A stretch of 64,000 bases of DNA from assembly GCA_902762385.1 (NCBI GenBank), contig CACWNQ010000001.1, positions 186,001 to 250,000 on the forward strand. Reading direction: 5' to 3'. The position numbers and the translations under genes were made by a program. Within the stretch, counting starts at the first letter, position 1. Each line of letters starts with the position of its first letter. The notes under the pieces were generated by a model, which was given only the letters and a program-made list of their open reading frames with translations, searched no databases and was not told the DNA's origin. The stretch is from an uncultured Bacteroidales bacterium (lineage in GTDB: Bacteria; Bacteroidota; Bacteroidia; Bacteroidales; Muribaculaceae). This document shows, piece after piece, positions 16,314 to 24,980 of the stretch.

Positions 16314-18236
16314 ATGAAGAAATTTTTTACTCTTTTTTTTGCTGTAGCTCTTTTTGCAATCAGTGCAAGTGCTACTGTTACTATTAATGTGCGCACCACT
16401 ACTGGCGATGCTCCATTTCTATATGTGTGGGATGGTGCCGGTACTGCTCTAAATGACGAATGGCCTGGCACACTGATGGATGCGACTCATGTCTACACCA
16501 CTGTTGATGGCAAGGTATGGTTTACTCAGACTTTTGAAGAAGACGCCATAAACATCATCTTTAACGATGGAGGTATTGATGGCGTTGAACCTTTTGTTAA
16601 AACCGCTGATATTCGTGGTGTTACTGGCACAGCTTTCTTTGTTTTTGATATTGAAGAAGGAGAATATGAAGACGTTACAAGCACATATATCTCCGACACT
16701 GGTTTTGACATCAACACTCTTCCTGCCGAAGTGGTTTATGTTGAGGGCAAGGAATTTGCCTACTTTGTTGCCCCCACCAGCTGGACCAAGTGTAACGTGT
16801 GGGCCTGGAACAACACCACTGGCACCAACTTCACCACCAGTGGCGCGTGGCCTGGCGATCCCATCACCTTGATTGGCACCACTACCGACGGCAATCCCGT
16901 TTATCAGTGGATAGGTCCCGACATTGTGGAAGGCGACAGTCCAACCGGTATTATCTTCAATAATGGTTCTACACAGACCTCCGATCTGGACTATGTGGCA
17001 GGTGGAGTTTACAACCTTGCTGGCAAATTGCTATACACTGTTCCTAACAATGGCAATGGTGGAAACATTGAATTGCTTGAGCCCGTAATTACCGACAATT
17101 ACATTAAATTTGTTGGTTTAAACAACAATGGCAACTACAAATTCACCCTCGACACCTATGAATGGGCAAGAGATCATGGCCCGCAATTCCAACTTACTAT
17201 TGAGCCTATCAACCCATCGAAACCTGCATTCTTCTCGCAAAATGATCTCAGCGACCCCAACTATTGGGAGCCAATGTTCATGCGCGTGACACAGGAAATG
17301 GCTGGTCAGGCAATGAGTGCACAAGACAACATCAAGCGATTGTATCTTGGCGACGTGCAACTGCTCGAGAACCAGTTTATTGACTATAACAATCTTCATG
17401 TCGTGGGTTTTGACCTCAAAGATGACTATACCCTTCCTTTAGGTTGCCTTCTCAATGCTGGTCAACACATGGATGAAATGGATGTTAAATGTGATGGCAA
17501 CATGACTTTAAGTCCAAATTCATTGCCTGCCGACAAGAACTTTGTTGTAACTGTCTATACCCAGCAAATGTATAATGTTTGGGATGCTTATAAACAGGCC
17601 TACAATTGCCAGTACATTCTCAATTTCAATGAAACGGGACCTGCTATAACTGGAGTTCAAATCTCGGCTACAGTTGATGGTGAATCGGTAAGTGAGCAAC
17701 TTCCTGCATCTGGTTTCAACAATGTGGAGATTGAGGAACCTGTATCTGAATTATGTCTCAATAGATTTGAGGTAGCAGTAAATATTGATGTGGATGAAAT
17801 CTTTATGGATTATGCTATTGTCAAAGGTAATGATGCCCCAAACGGTTGGACTTCGATTCATGCTACGAAAAATGAAGATGGCAAATGGATTGCTGACAAC
17901 ATTAATCTCAACATTCTTGAGGGCTTAGAAAGTGGACAGAACTACACTCTGATGTTTGACTTTATTTCTGGTTATGTTGAGGAAATAGGCGACCGTTTGC
18001 GTTATGACAATGGAGGACAGATGTATAGAGTAAGTTTTGTGTGTGGTAATAGTAGTAGCCCAAAACCTGGCGACGTGAATGGCGACGGAACAGTTACCAG
18101 TGTTGATGTTACCGCACTTTACAATTATCTGCTCAATGGAGATGATAGTAATATTGTTAATGGTGACCAAGATGGTGATGGCCACATATCTAGTGTTGAT
18201 GTGACTTGTGTTTACAACATCTTGCTTGGAAATTGA
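16314..18236 (+). CDS. Exported protein with starch-binding-like modules and C-terminal dockerin-like domain
   Basis: A 640 aa secreted protein. Residues 1-20 are a signal peptide. Two carbohydrate-binding segments resembling CBM26/starch-binding module 26 are seen at ~22-95 (FLYVWDGAGTALNDEWPG, INIIFNDGG) and ~148-235 (CNVWAWNNTTGTNF, SGAWPGDPI, TGIIFNNGS); the W-x-W/WPG plus IIFN pattern is the basis. Residues ~240-580 show no domain I can name. The C terminus (~583-640) has two calcium-type loops, DVNGDGTVTSVDVTALYNYL and DQDGDGHISSVDVTCVYNIL, as in the amidase and leucine-rich repeat proteins. There is no catalytic domain evident, so it may be a glycan-binding surface protein. A clear terminator follows. 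Confidence 0.7.
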   Translation: MKKFFTLFFAVALFAISASATVTINVRTTTGDAPFLYVWDGAGTALNDEWPGTLMDATHVYTTVDGKVWFTQTFEEDAINIIFNDGGIDGVEPFVKTADIRGVTGTAFFVFDIEEGEYEDVTSTYISDTGFDINTLPAEVVYVEGKEFAYFVAPTSWTKCNVWAWNNTTGTNFTTSGAWPGDPITLIGTTTDGNPVYQWIGPDIVEGDSPTGIIFNNGSTQTSDLDYVAGGVYNLAGKLLYTVPNNGNGGNIELLEPVITDNYIKFVGLNNNGNYKFTLDTYEWARDHGPQFQLTIEPINPSKPAFFSQNDLSDPNYWEPMFMRVTQEMAGQAMSAQDNIKRLYLGDVQLLENQFIDYNNLHVVGFDLKDDYTLPLGCLLNAGQHMDEMDVKCDGNMTLSPNSLPADKNFVVTVYTQQMYNVWDAYKQAYNCQYILNFNETGPAITGVQISATVDGESVSEQLPASGFNNVEIEEPVSELCLNRFEVAVNIDVDEIFMDYAIVKGNDAPNGWTSIHATKNEDGKWIADNINLNILEGLESGQNYTLMFDFISGYVEEIGDRLRYDNGGQMYRVSFVCGNSSSPKPGDVNGDGTVTSVDVTALYNYLLNGDDSNIVNGDQDGDGHISSVDVTCVYNILLGN

Positions 18237-18273
18237 TTTTAACTTATTCTGAAAATAAATATTAGAAAATTGG

Positions 18274-18305
18274 GGCACAAGTCTGGAGAAAATAAGACTT
18301 GTGCC
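18274..18305 (+). terminator. Intrinsic terminator of dockerin gene
   Basis: Perfect 11-bp arms GGCACAAGTCT (18274-18284) and AGACTTGTGCC (18295-18305), followed by TCATTTATT. Confidence 0.75.
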
Positions 18306-18326
18306 TCATTTATTACATAAAGTCAT

Positions 18327-18334
18327 TATCTTTG
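18327..18334 (+). promoter_or_regulatory. -7 box for the exonuclease gene
   Basis: TATCTTTG matches TAnnTTTG and ends 20 bp before the ATG at 18355; no clear TTTG partner upstream. Confidence 0.5.
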
Positions 18335-18354
18335 CATTATTATTATACAGAAAA

Positions 18355-18846
18355 ATGACCGATTTTGCAGCAATTGACTTTGAGACAGCCAATTCCGAGC
18401 CATCAAGTGTGTGTGCCGTAGGAGTTGTGATTGTGCGTAATGGGGAAGTGGTCGATTCATTTTATTCTCTCATACAGCCTGAACCTAACTATTACAATTA
18501 TTTATGCTCTAGAGTGCATGGAATAACCCGTTCGACTACTGATGATGCACCATTATTTCCTGAAGTTTGGGCAAAGATTGAACCCAAAATTCAAGGATTG
18601 CCACTTGTCGCCCATAATAAGGCATTTGATGAATCTTGCTTAAAGGCAGTTATGCGATGCTATGGAATGGACTATCCTGACTATATTTTCTATTGTACTC
18701 TCAGAGTTTCACGTCGAGTGTTTCCTTATCTTAAGAGTCATAAGTTGCCTATTGTGGCATTGCAGTGTGGCTATGACCTGAAAAATCATCATCACGCACT
18801 TGCCGATGCCGAAGCTTGTGCTGCTATTGCTCTTGAGATTCTGTAG
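18355..18846 (+). CDS. DnaQ-like 3'-5' exonuclease (DEDDh)
   Basis: A 163 aa stand-alone exonuclease domain like the epsilon subunit of DNA polymerase III. ExoI contains Asp8 and Glu10 (AAIDFETA), ExoII the segment HNKAFDESCL with its Asp, and ExoIII the segment HHALADAEACAA with the His-x4-Asp of the DEDDh class. The start at 18355 places ExoI at the N terminus; a longer frame from 18301 would cross the -7 box. It has its own promoter and is followed by an independent gene, so it is probably monocistronic. It could act in proofreading, repair or RNA turnover; the sequence does not decide. Confidence 0.85.
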   Translation: MTDFAAIDFETANSEPSSVCAVGVVIVRNGEVVDSFYSLIQPEPNYYNYLCSRVHGITRSTTDDAPLFPEVWAKIEPKIQGLPLVAHNKAFDESCLKAVMRCYGMDYPDYIFYCTLRVSRRVFPYLKSHKLPIVALQCGYDLKNHHHALADAEACAAIALEIL

Positions 18847-18963
18847 GCTGTTTTAGATGATAATAGCCTGAAAATAGGAAGTATTATGTTTTATGCAATC
18901 GGTATACATGCCCTATAAAGATTTTTTAATTATTTTCTTGTTGCATAGAATAATAAGTTTTAG

Positions 18964-18971
18964 TTACTTTG
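18964..18971 (+). promoter_or_regulatory. Candidate -7 box for the phosphofructokinase gene
   Basis: TTACTTTG (7 of 8 to TAnnTTTG), with GTTG 20 bp upstream at 18940-18943. Confidence 0.4.
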
Positions 18972-19016
18972 CAAAAAAAATAGGTTAATAGTTAAAAAAC
19001 ATTTATAGGTAATAAT

Positions 19017-20690
19017 ATGGATATTCTGAAATTCAAGCAGAAAAGTATTCTGCAACAGTTGCGTTCTTCTTATCAACCCAAACTTCCTGCAGCATTGCAA
19101 GGACCTGTGAAGGTTGTTGAGGGCGCTGCAACTCAGTCGGCTGGTGACCAGGAAGACATCAAGAAGTTGTTTCCTAACACCTACGGACTTCCTGAGCTCA
19201 CTTTTGTAAAAGATGAGAATGCAACCAGCATGCATAGCGATGAGCCTTGCAACGTTGGCGTTATTCTCTCGGGCGGTCAGGCTCCTGGTGGTCACAATGT
19301 GATTTGTGGTATCTTCGATGGCATCAAAGCTCTTAATGAGAATAGCCGTCTCTATGGATTCTTGATGGGGCCTGAAGGACTAATTGAGCATGATTACAAG
19401 GAGCTTACTCGTGAAATCATTGACGAATATCGCAATTGCGGAGGTTTCGACATGATTGGTTCGGGACGCACTAAACTTGAGAAACCCGAGCAGTTCGAGA
19501 AAGGTTTGGAGATTATTAAAACTCTCAACATCAAAGCTATTGTAATCATCGGTGGCGATGACAGTAATACCAATGCTGCTGTGCTTGCTGAATATTATAA
19601 GGCAAAGAATGTTCCTGTTCAGGTGATTGGTGTGCCCAAGACCATCGACGGTGACTTGAAGAACGAGAAGGTCGAGATTTCATTTGGTTTCGACACAGCC
19701 ACCAAGCTTTATAGCGAGCTCATTGGTAACGTTGAACGCGACTGCAATAGTGCCAAGAAATACTGGCACTTCATCAAGCTCATGGGCCGTTCGGCATCAC
19801 ACATCGCTCTTGAGTGCGCATTGCAAACTCAGCCTAACTATTGTGTGATTGGTGAAGAGGTTGCTGCAAAAGGCATGTATCTCGATGATGTTGTTAATGA
19901 CATTGCTCGTGTGGTAGCTGCTCGTGCTGCTAAGGGTAGGAACTATGGTATCGTGCTTATCCCCGAGGGTCTCGTGGAGTTTATGCCTGCCATGAAGAAG
20001 CTCATTGACGAGCTTAATGACATTCTGGCTGAGAATCCTAACTTCTCGAAGTTGCATCTTGATGAACAACGCGAGTTCGTTCTCTCGAAGTTAAGTCCTG
20101 AGAATAAGGTTCGCTTTGAGACATTGCCTCCAACTGTGGCTCGTCAGCTCACTCTCGACCGTGATCCTCACGGCAATGTGCAGTTATCGCTCATTGAGAC
20201 TGAGAAACTACTCAGCGAGATGGTTGCTAAGAAGCTTCAGAAGATGAAAGATGAGGGTCGCTTTGTAGGTAAGTTCAAAACTCAGCATCACTTCTTTGGT
20301 TACGAAGGACGTTGTGCCGACCCATCAAACTTTGATGCTGACTACTGCTATGCTCTTGGTTTCAATGCAACGATGCTTATCAATGCTGGTGCTACCGGTT
20401 ATATGTCGGCAATTCGTCACCTTGCAAAGCCTGCTGCTGAGTGGGAGGCTGGTGGTATTCCAATCACCATGATGATGAACATGGAGCATCGTAACGGCAA
20501 GCAGAAGCCTGTTATCAAAAAAGCTCTAGTTGATCTTAAGGGTAAGCCTTTCAAGGTGTTTGCCAACAGCCGTGAGCTCTGGGCAAAGGAGACTTGCTAC
20601 ATCTATCCTGGTCCAATCCAATACTTTGGTAAGGAAGAAATGTGCGACCAGACTTCTTGCACCCTCTATTACGAGCAGGGCGGAGAATAA
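19017..20690 (+). CDS. pfp: Diphosphate-fructose-6-phosphate 1-phosphotransferase
   Basis: It phosphorylates fructose 6-phosphate with pyrophosphate instead of ATP, reversibly, in glycolysis. At 557 aa it belongs to the long PPi-PFK group related to the plant beta subunit. Visible motifs are ILSGGQAPGGHNVICG near residues 82-97, GGDDSNTNAA near 179-188 (the GGDD form marks PPi rather than ATP use), PKTIDGDLKN near 208-217 and MGRSASHIALE near 256-266. It appears monocistronic, with a candidate promoter upstream and stacked terminators downstream. PPi use together with PFOR at 32-36 kb fits an anaerobic energy-saving metabolism. Confidence 0.95.
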   Translation: MDILKFKQKSILQQLRSSYQPKLPAALQGPVKVVEGAATQSAGDQEDIKKLFPNTYGLPELTFVKDENATSMHSDEPCNVGVILSGGQAPGGHNVICGIFDGIKALNENSRLYGFLMGPEGLIEHDYKELTREIIDEYRNCGGFDMIGSGRTKLEKPEQFEKGLEIIKTLNIKAIVIIGGDDSNTNAAVLAEYYKAKNVPVQVIGVPKTIDGDLKNEKVEISFGFDTATKLYSELIGNVERDCNSAKKYWHFIKLMGRSASHIALECALQTQPNYCVIGEEVAAKGMYLDDVVNDIARVVAARAAKGRNYGIVLIPEGLVEFMPAMKKLIDELNDILAENPNFSKLHLDEQREFVLSKLSPENKVRFETLPPTVARQLTLDRDPHGNVQLSLIETEKLLSEMVAKKLQKMKDEGRFVGKFKTQHHFFGYEGRCADPSNFDADYCYALGFNATMLINAGATGYMSAIRHLAKPAAEWEAGGIPITMMMNMEHRNGKQKPVIKKALVDLKGKPFKVFANSRELWAKETCYIYPGPIQYFGKEEMCDQTSCTLYYEQGGE

Positions 20691-20736
20691 AGTGGCTAGT
20701 CGAAAGACCGCCACTAAATGAGACGCGTGTGTCTCA
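20691..20736 (+). terminator. Two small hairpins after pfp
   Basis: AGTGGC...GCCACT (20691-20715, inner GTC-GAAA-GAC) then TGAGAC-GCGTGT-GTCTCA (20719-20736), followed by an A/T stretch. Confidence 0.5.
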
Positions 20737-20764
20737 ATTTATTTAAACCTTTTTTACAGCTTGC

Positions 20765-20793
20765 AAAATCCCTAGCGCTGCGCTGGGGATTTT
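20765..20793. terminator. Strong terminator hairpin
   Basis: Arms AAAATCCCTAGC (20765-20776) and GCTGGGGATTTT (20782-20793) with one G-U pair, then CTTTGTTTATT. The rest of the 20691-21071 gap is AT-rich leader and promoter for thrS. Confidence 0.7.
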
Positions 20794-20978
20794 CTTTGTT
20801 TATTAATATTATAATATGTAGTTTTGCGCCTTTGAGAATTTGATGAACTTCGTGGAAAACAATTCGTTGCTTTCACAATTAAAGTGTTTGGTGAAGCAAT
20901 TCACGCCTACTTTATTATGGCATATTTCGTTTTTTATGAATTATTACTTATGTTAATTGTTAATTATTAAATGATTAT

Positions 20979-21010
20979 TTTGCTGATTCCTAAAAAAAGT
21001 AGTAACTTTG
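20979..21010 (+). promoter_or_regulatory. Promoter of thrS-infC-rpmI-rplT
   Basis: TTTG (20979-20982), 20 bp, TAACTTTG (21003-21010): full consensus. Leader about 55 nt. No T-box or long leader structure fits in it. Confidence 0.75.
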
Positions 21011-21071
21011 CAGCTTGGAATTTGAACGTGCTTTTGTATGGCACAAGTAACAATTAATTTTATAAAATTTT

Positions 21072-23006
21072 ATGATTAACATTAAATTTCCTGACGGAAG
21101 TGTAAGACAGTATGAGAGTGGGGTAACACCACTGCAAGTTGCCGAGAGCATTAGCTCGGGTTTGGCACGTCAAGTGCTCGCAGCTAGTATCAACGACATG
21201 GAATGGGATATATCTCGACCAATTTGTAACGACGGTGAGATTAAACTTTTCAAGTGGGATGACCCCGAAGGCAAGCACGCCTTCTGGCACACCTCGGCTC
21301 ACTTGCTTGCCGAGGCTTTGCAAGAGCTCTATCCAGGTGTTCAGTTTGGTATAGGACCTGCTATCGAGAACGGTTTCTATTACGACATTGATCCAGGCGA
21401 CAACGAAATCACTCAAGCCGATTTTCCAAAAATAGAAAAGAAAATGGCTGAACTGGTCGCTAAGAAAGAAGAGGTTGTTCGTGCCGACATATCAAAGGCC
21501 GACGCACTCAAATTCTTTGGTGATACGGGTCAAACTTATAAGATAGAACTTATCAACGATCTTCAGGATGGTACTATAAGCACATATACACAGGGTGCTT
21601 TCACCGACCTGTGCCGTGGTCCTCACATTCCAAATACTGCTCCAATTAAGGCAATTAAAGTTCTTTCGTTGGCAGGTGCTTACTGGCGTGGTGATGAGTC
21701 ACGCAAGCAGATGCTTCGCGTTTATGCCATCTCATTTCCCAAGAAATCGATGCTCGATGAGTATTTGGTTCTTCTTGAAGAAGCCAAGAAGCGTGACCAC
21801 CGAAAGATAGGTAAGGAAATGGAGCTATTTGCTTTCTCTCCTCGCGTGGGTCAAGGCTTGCCACTGTGGCTGCCCAAGGGTGCTGCGCTTCGCAACCGAC
21901 TTCAGGATTATCTTGCCAAGATACAGAAGAAGTATGGCTATGAGCAGGTTATTACTCCACACATTGGTAACAAGAATCTTTATGTTACAAGTGGACACTA
22001 TGCTAAATATGGCAAAGACTCGTTCCAGCCTATTCACACACCTGAAGAGGGAGAGGAATACATGCTCAAACCCATGAACTGCCCTCACCACTGTGAGATT
22101 TACCGCACATTGCCACGTAGCTATAGGGATCTGCCTTTGCGTTTCGCCGAGTTTGGAACAGTATATCGCTATGAGCAGAGTGGTGAGCTTCATGGACTCA
22201 CTCGCGTGCGTTCATTCACACAAGACGATGCTCACTTGTTCTGTACTCCTGAGCAGCTTAAGCAGGAATTCCTCAGTGTTATGGACATCATCAACCACAT
22301 ACTTGGCGTATTTGGCTTTGAATATGAGGCACAGATTTCTCTTCGTGATCCCAACAATAAGCAGAAATATGTGGGAAGCGACGAGAACTGGGAACGCGCT
22401 GAGCGTGCTATTGTCGAGGCTTGTGAAGAAAAGGGACTGCCTGCTAAGCAGGTCGAAGGCGAGGCCGCATTTTATGGACCTAAGCTTGACTTTATGGTTA
22501 AGGATGCCCTTGGACGTCGCTGGCAGCTTGGAACCATACAAGTTGACTATAACTTGCCTGAGCGCTTCGAACTTGAGTACACAGGTAGCGACAACAACAA
22601 GCATCGTCCAATTATGATACACCGTGCGCCTTTTGGCTCACTTGAACGTTTTGTTGCTGTGTTGCTTGAGCACACTGCTGGCAAGTTGCCATTGTGGCTT
22701 GCTCCTGAGCAGGTTGTTGTTCTCCCCATCAGCGAGAAGTTTAACGACTATGCAGCTCATGTTGCAAAAGTCTTAAATGATGCTGATGTTCGCACAATCA
22801 TTGATAATCGCAATGAGAAAATTGGCAAGAAAATTCGCGACAATGAGCTCAAGCGCATACCATATTTGGTGATTGTAGGTGAAAAAGAAGCTGCAAATGA
22901 AGAAGTTTCGGTAAGAAAACAGGGTGGAATTGATAAAGGTTCCAAAAAAATTACTACCTTTGCAGCCGAAATCACTCAAGAAGTGAACGAAATGATTAAT
23001 TTATAA
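21072..23006 (+). CDS. thrS: Threonyl-tRNA synthetase
   Basis: It charges tRNA-Thr. The 644 aa protein has the full domain set: TGS domain (~1-60, [16 protein letters not shown]), editing domain (~65-220, [22 protein letters not shown]), class II catalytic core (~245-530, [31 protein letters not shown]-type motif 2 as [18 protein letters not shown], and [11 protein letters not shown] motif 3) and the anticodon-binding domain (~535-644). The zinc ligands Cys and His in MNCPHH and later His residues are present. It heads the conserved thrS-infC-rpmI-rplT operon with a strong promoter 60 bp upstream; infC starts 9 bp after its stop codon. Confidence 0.97.
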   Translation: MINIKFPDGSVRQYESGVTPLQVAESISSGLARQVLAASINDMEWDISRPICNDGEIKLFKWDDPEGKHAFWHTSAHLLAEALQELYPGVQFGIGPAIENGFYYDIDPGDNEITQADFPKIEKKMAELVAKKEEVVRADISKADALKFFGDTGQTYKIELINDLQDGTISTYTQGAFTDLCRGPHIPNTAPIKAIKVLSLAGAYWRGDESRKQMLRVYAISFPKKSMLDEYLVLLEEAKKRDHRKIGKEMELFAFSPRVGQGLPLWLPKGAALRNRLQDYLAKIQKKYGYEQVITPHIGNKNLYVTSGHYAKYGKDSFQPIHTPEEGEEYMLKPMNCPHHCEIYRTLPRSYRDLPLRFAEFGTVYRYEQSGELHGLTRVRSFTQDDAHLFCTPEQLKQEFLSVMDIINHILGVFGFEYEAQISLRDPNNKQKYVGSDENWERAERAIVEACEEKGLPAKQVEGEAAFYGPKLDFMVKDALGRRWQLGTIQVDYNLPERFELEYTGSDNNKHRPIMIHRAPFGSLERFVAVLLEHTAGKLPLWLAPEQVVVLPISEKFNDYAAHVAKVLNDADVRTIIDNRNEKIGKKIRDNELKRIPYLVIVGEKEAANEEVSVRKQGGIDKGSKKITTFAAEITQEVNEMINL

Positions 23007-23015
23007 CTTTTTTGA

Positions 23016-23699
23016 ATGCAGAAAAAACCGTTTTGGAGTGGCCCTAAAAAGCCAATGGGCGGTGCCCCTAAAGGCAAGAAAAACCGCAATCAGCGTGGAG
23101 GCAAGCAGCAAAAGGAAGAGCTTGCTATCAACGATGAAATACGCGCTCCCGAAGTGCGACTTGTGGGTGACAACGTGGAAGAGGGTATTTACCCCATCAT
23201 GAAAGCACTCAAGATAGCCGAGGAACAAGAGCTGGATCTTATTGAGATTGCACCTATGGCTCAACCGCCAGTGTGCAAAATCATGGACTACCAGAAATAT
23301 CAGTTCCAGCAGAAAAAAAAACTTAAGGAGCAAAAGGCTAAAGCCACTAAAGTTGTGGTTAAGGAAATAAGGTTTGGACCACAAACCGATGAACATGATT
23401 ACAACTTTAAGCTTAAGCATGCGATCGGTTTCTTGAAAGAAGGTGCAAAGGTTAAATCCTATGTTTTCTTCAAGGGACGCTCAATACTCTTCAAGGAACA
23501 AGGAGAAGTGTTGCTGCTGAGATTTGCTAATGACCTAGAGGATTATGCTAAGGTTGACCAAATGCCAGTGCTTGAGGGAAAACGCATGACCATCATGCTG
23601 TCGCCCAAAAAGCAGTCGGCTAAAAAGAAAGATGCAGCCGAGGCGCCAAAGGAGAATGCTGCCCCCGAAGCAGCAGCTAAAGAACCAGAGCAAGAGTAA
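23016..23699 (+). CDS. infC: Translation initiation factor IF-3
   Basis: It binds the 30S subunit, blocks 50S joining and checks the start codon. The core spans residues ~37-195: [20 protein letters not shown] begins the N domain, and [20 protein letters not shown] with [14 protein letters not shown] forms the C domain. The 227 aa length is above the ~180 aa norm because of a basic N-terminal extension ([20 protein letters not shown]) and an Ala/Lys/Glu-rich tail, probably disordered. The annotated start is ATG at 23016, not the rare ATT seen in enterobacterial infC, so the classical start-codon autoregulation is not expected here. Confidence 0.95.
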   Translation: MQKKPFWSGPKKPMGGAPKGKKNRNQRGGKQQKEELAINDEIRAPEVRLVGDNVEEGIYPIMKALKIAEEQELDLIEIAPMAQPPVCKIMDYQKYQFQQKKKLKEQKAKATKVVVKEIRFGPQTDEHDYNFKLKHAIGFLKEGAKVKSYVFFKGRSILFKEQGEVLLLRFANDLEDYAKVDQMPVLEGKRMTIMLSPKKQSAKKKDAAEAPKENAAPEAAAKEPEQE

Positions 23700-23732
23700 C
23701 GCGATTCATTCTGCATTATATGAAACGATCGG

Positions 23733-23805
23733 GGTGCCCAACAATTGGGTACCTAATCTTGAAAAAGAAAAATGGGGCATTAGGCTTGGTAAGTGCCTGG
23801 TCCCC
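23733..23805 (+). promoter_or_regulatory. Candidate structured leader for rpmI-rplT
   Basis: Within the 143-nt infC-rpmI gap, GGTGCCCAA-CAA-TTGGGTACC (23733-23753) forms a 9-bp hairpin with one wobble pair. A second stem pairs GGGG (23774-23777) with CCCC (23802-23805) and AGGC with GCCT inside. In addition CCTAAT at 23752-23757 can pair with ATTAGG at 23779-23784. L20 autoregulates this gene pair in other bacteria by binding such leaders, so a ribosomal-protein leader is a reasonable inference, not shown. Confidence 0.4.
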
Positions 23806-23842
23806 TTGAATAATAATAATTTTTTTAAAAACATTTACAAAA

Positions 23843-24040
23843 ATGCCAAAAGTTAAAACTAATTCCGGTGCCAAAAAAAGATTCAACTTTACCGGAACCG
23901 GGAAGATTAAAAGAAAGCATGCTTACAAGAGTCACATCTTGACCAAGAAGACTAAGAAGCAGAAGAGAAACCTCACTAAGGTGAGCATCGTTGACAAAGC
24001 TAACCTCAACTCGATTCGCGAGTTGCTCGTTAAGAAATAA
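23843..24040 (+). CDS. rpmI: 50S ribosomal protein L35
   Basis: A 65 aa, strongly basic ribosomal protein. The N terminus [20 protein letters not shown] and the middle segment [20 protein letters not shown] are the L35 signature (K-H-x-x-K-S-H-x-L-x-x-K). Length and position between infC and rplT are typical. It is preceded by a structured 143-nt gap and followed by a 141-nt gap before rplT, both larger than usual inside this operon. Confidence 0.97.
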   Translation: MPKVKTNSGAKKRFNFTGTGKIKRKHAYKSHILTKKTKKQKRNLTKVSIVDKANLNSIRELLVKK

Positions 24041-24181
24041 TCAACTTAACTACATTTTTCTGAAGTTTCACACTTTACTTTTAATCAACAAGAGATTTTT
24101 ATCATTTTTATTAACCGAATGCTTAGCACAAAAGAGATATCCATTTTAGGATGCCGCTAACGTTCACAACAATTTAAAAAA

Positions 24182-24535
24182 ATGCCAAGATCAGTAAATC
24201 ACGTTGCATCAAGAGCAAAACGTAAAAAGATTCTTAAACTTACAAGAGGTTATTTCGGAGCACGCAAGAACGTCTGGACCGTTGCCAAGAACACTTGGGA
24301 GAAGGGTTTGACCTATGCTTATCGTGACCGTAAGAACAAGAAGCGCAACTTCCGCGCATTGTGGATTCAGCGTATTAACGCTGCCGCACGCATGGAGGAC
24401 CTTTCTTACTCTAAGTTGATGGGTTTGATTCACAAGGCTGGTATCGAGATTAACCGCAAGGTGCTCGCCGACCTCGCTATGAATAACCCAGAGGCTTTCA
24501 AGGCTATTGTTGAGAAAGCCAAGAACGCTCAGTAA
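24182..24535 (+). CDS. rplT: 50S ribosomal protein L20
   Basis: A 117 aa primary-binding 50S protein needed for early 23S rRNA assembly, and in several bacteria the repressor of its own operon. The sequence starts [20 protein letters not shown] and contains [40 protein letters not shown] and [12 protein letters not shown] at the end, all canonical. The gap from rpmI is AT-rich, and I found no convincing hairpin in it. The terminator at 24590-24628 ends the operon. Confidence 0.97.
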   Translation: MPRSVNHVASRAKRKKILKLTRGYFGARKNVWTVAKNTWEKGLTYAYRDRKNKKRNFRALWIQRINAAARMEDLSYSKLMGLIHKAGIEINRKVLADLAMNNPEAFKAIVEKAKNAQ

Positions 24536-24589
24536 TCAAAGAGATTATCAAAAGGAGCAACAACAGCGAGTAAACTTACCTCAAAAAAG

Positions 24590-24628
24590 ATGGACTTCCT
24601 CTTCCACAAGATGAAGTTCATTTTTTTT
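24590..24628 (+). terminator. Terminator of thrS-rplT operon
   Basis: ATGGACTTC (24590-24598) pairs with GAAGTTCAT (24613-24621, one wobble), followed by a long T run. Confidence 0.7.
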
Positions 24629-24659
24629 CTTTGTTTTTTTGAAAAAATGAGTCCAAAAT

Positions 24660-24690
24660 TTTGTTTTTTATCCCATTGTTGCTAACTTTG
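24660..24690 (+). promoter_or_regulatory. Promoter of the structured RNA
   Basis: TTTG (24660-24663), 19 bp, TAACTTTG (24683-24690): full consensus with no open reading frame behind it. Confidence 0.7.
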
Positions 24691-24696
24691 CAACAC

Positions 24697-24955
24697 AGGA
24701 AGTTCATTGACATGATGCCACATCAAAGCTGATTGGGATACTCTTCAAATTTTTATGAAATGCCGAGACTAGTATATTGGTCAATGGCGGGCCTCAACCC
24801 TTTCGGGTGTCTTCGCGACCAGAGGATTACAAAGACTGGTATACCCTCAAATCCTGTATTTATCGGAGTTTCATCACATCCCTTTGATGTGGCTTTTAAA
24901 TAGAAGAAGGATGCTTACTAGAGCTTATTTAGCTACATGTGGCATCCTTCTTTAT
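24697..24955 (+). ncRNA. Structured non-coding RNA, 6S-like candidate
   Basis: A transcription unit with consensus promoter and strong terminator but no coding frame. GCCACATCAAAG (24717-24728) pairs perfectly with CTTTGATGTGGC (24882-24893), closing a ~177-nt fold. Inside, ATGAAA-TG-CCGA (24755-24766) pairs with TCGG-AG-TTTCAT (24863-24874), and a terminal hairpin ACCC-TTTC-GGGT sits in a TGGTC/GACCA stem. A long closed rod with unpaired flanks and about 180-nt core suits 6S RNA, which in Bacteroidales was first described as a motif with its own promoter and terminator. SRP RNA, tmRNA and RNase P are less likely: no GGAA apical tetraloop in the SRP context, no tag frame or tRNA-like ends, no P4 core seen. 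Confidence 0.6.
24904..24952 (+). terminator. Terminator of the structured RNA
   Basis: Perfect 11-bp arms AAGAAGGATGC (24904-24914) and GCATCCTTCTT (24942-24952) with a second small stem in the loop, then TATTTGTG. The near-symmetrical hairpin could also stop the minus-strand genes ending at 24981. Confidence 0.75.
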
Positions 24956-24980
24956 TTGTGGTAATATAATAATTCTTATT

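Noticed and set aside
20800-21071. T-box riboswitch upstream of thrS
   Set aside because: The consensus promoter leaves only about 55 nt of leader, too short for a T-box, and these are not typical for this phylum.
24041-24181. Structured leader in the rpmI-rplT gap
   Set aside because: The 141 nt are AT-rich, and I could not find a stem with more than a few pairs.
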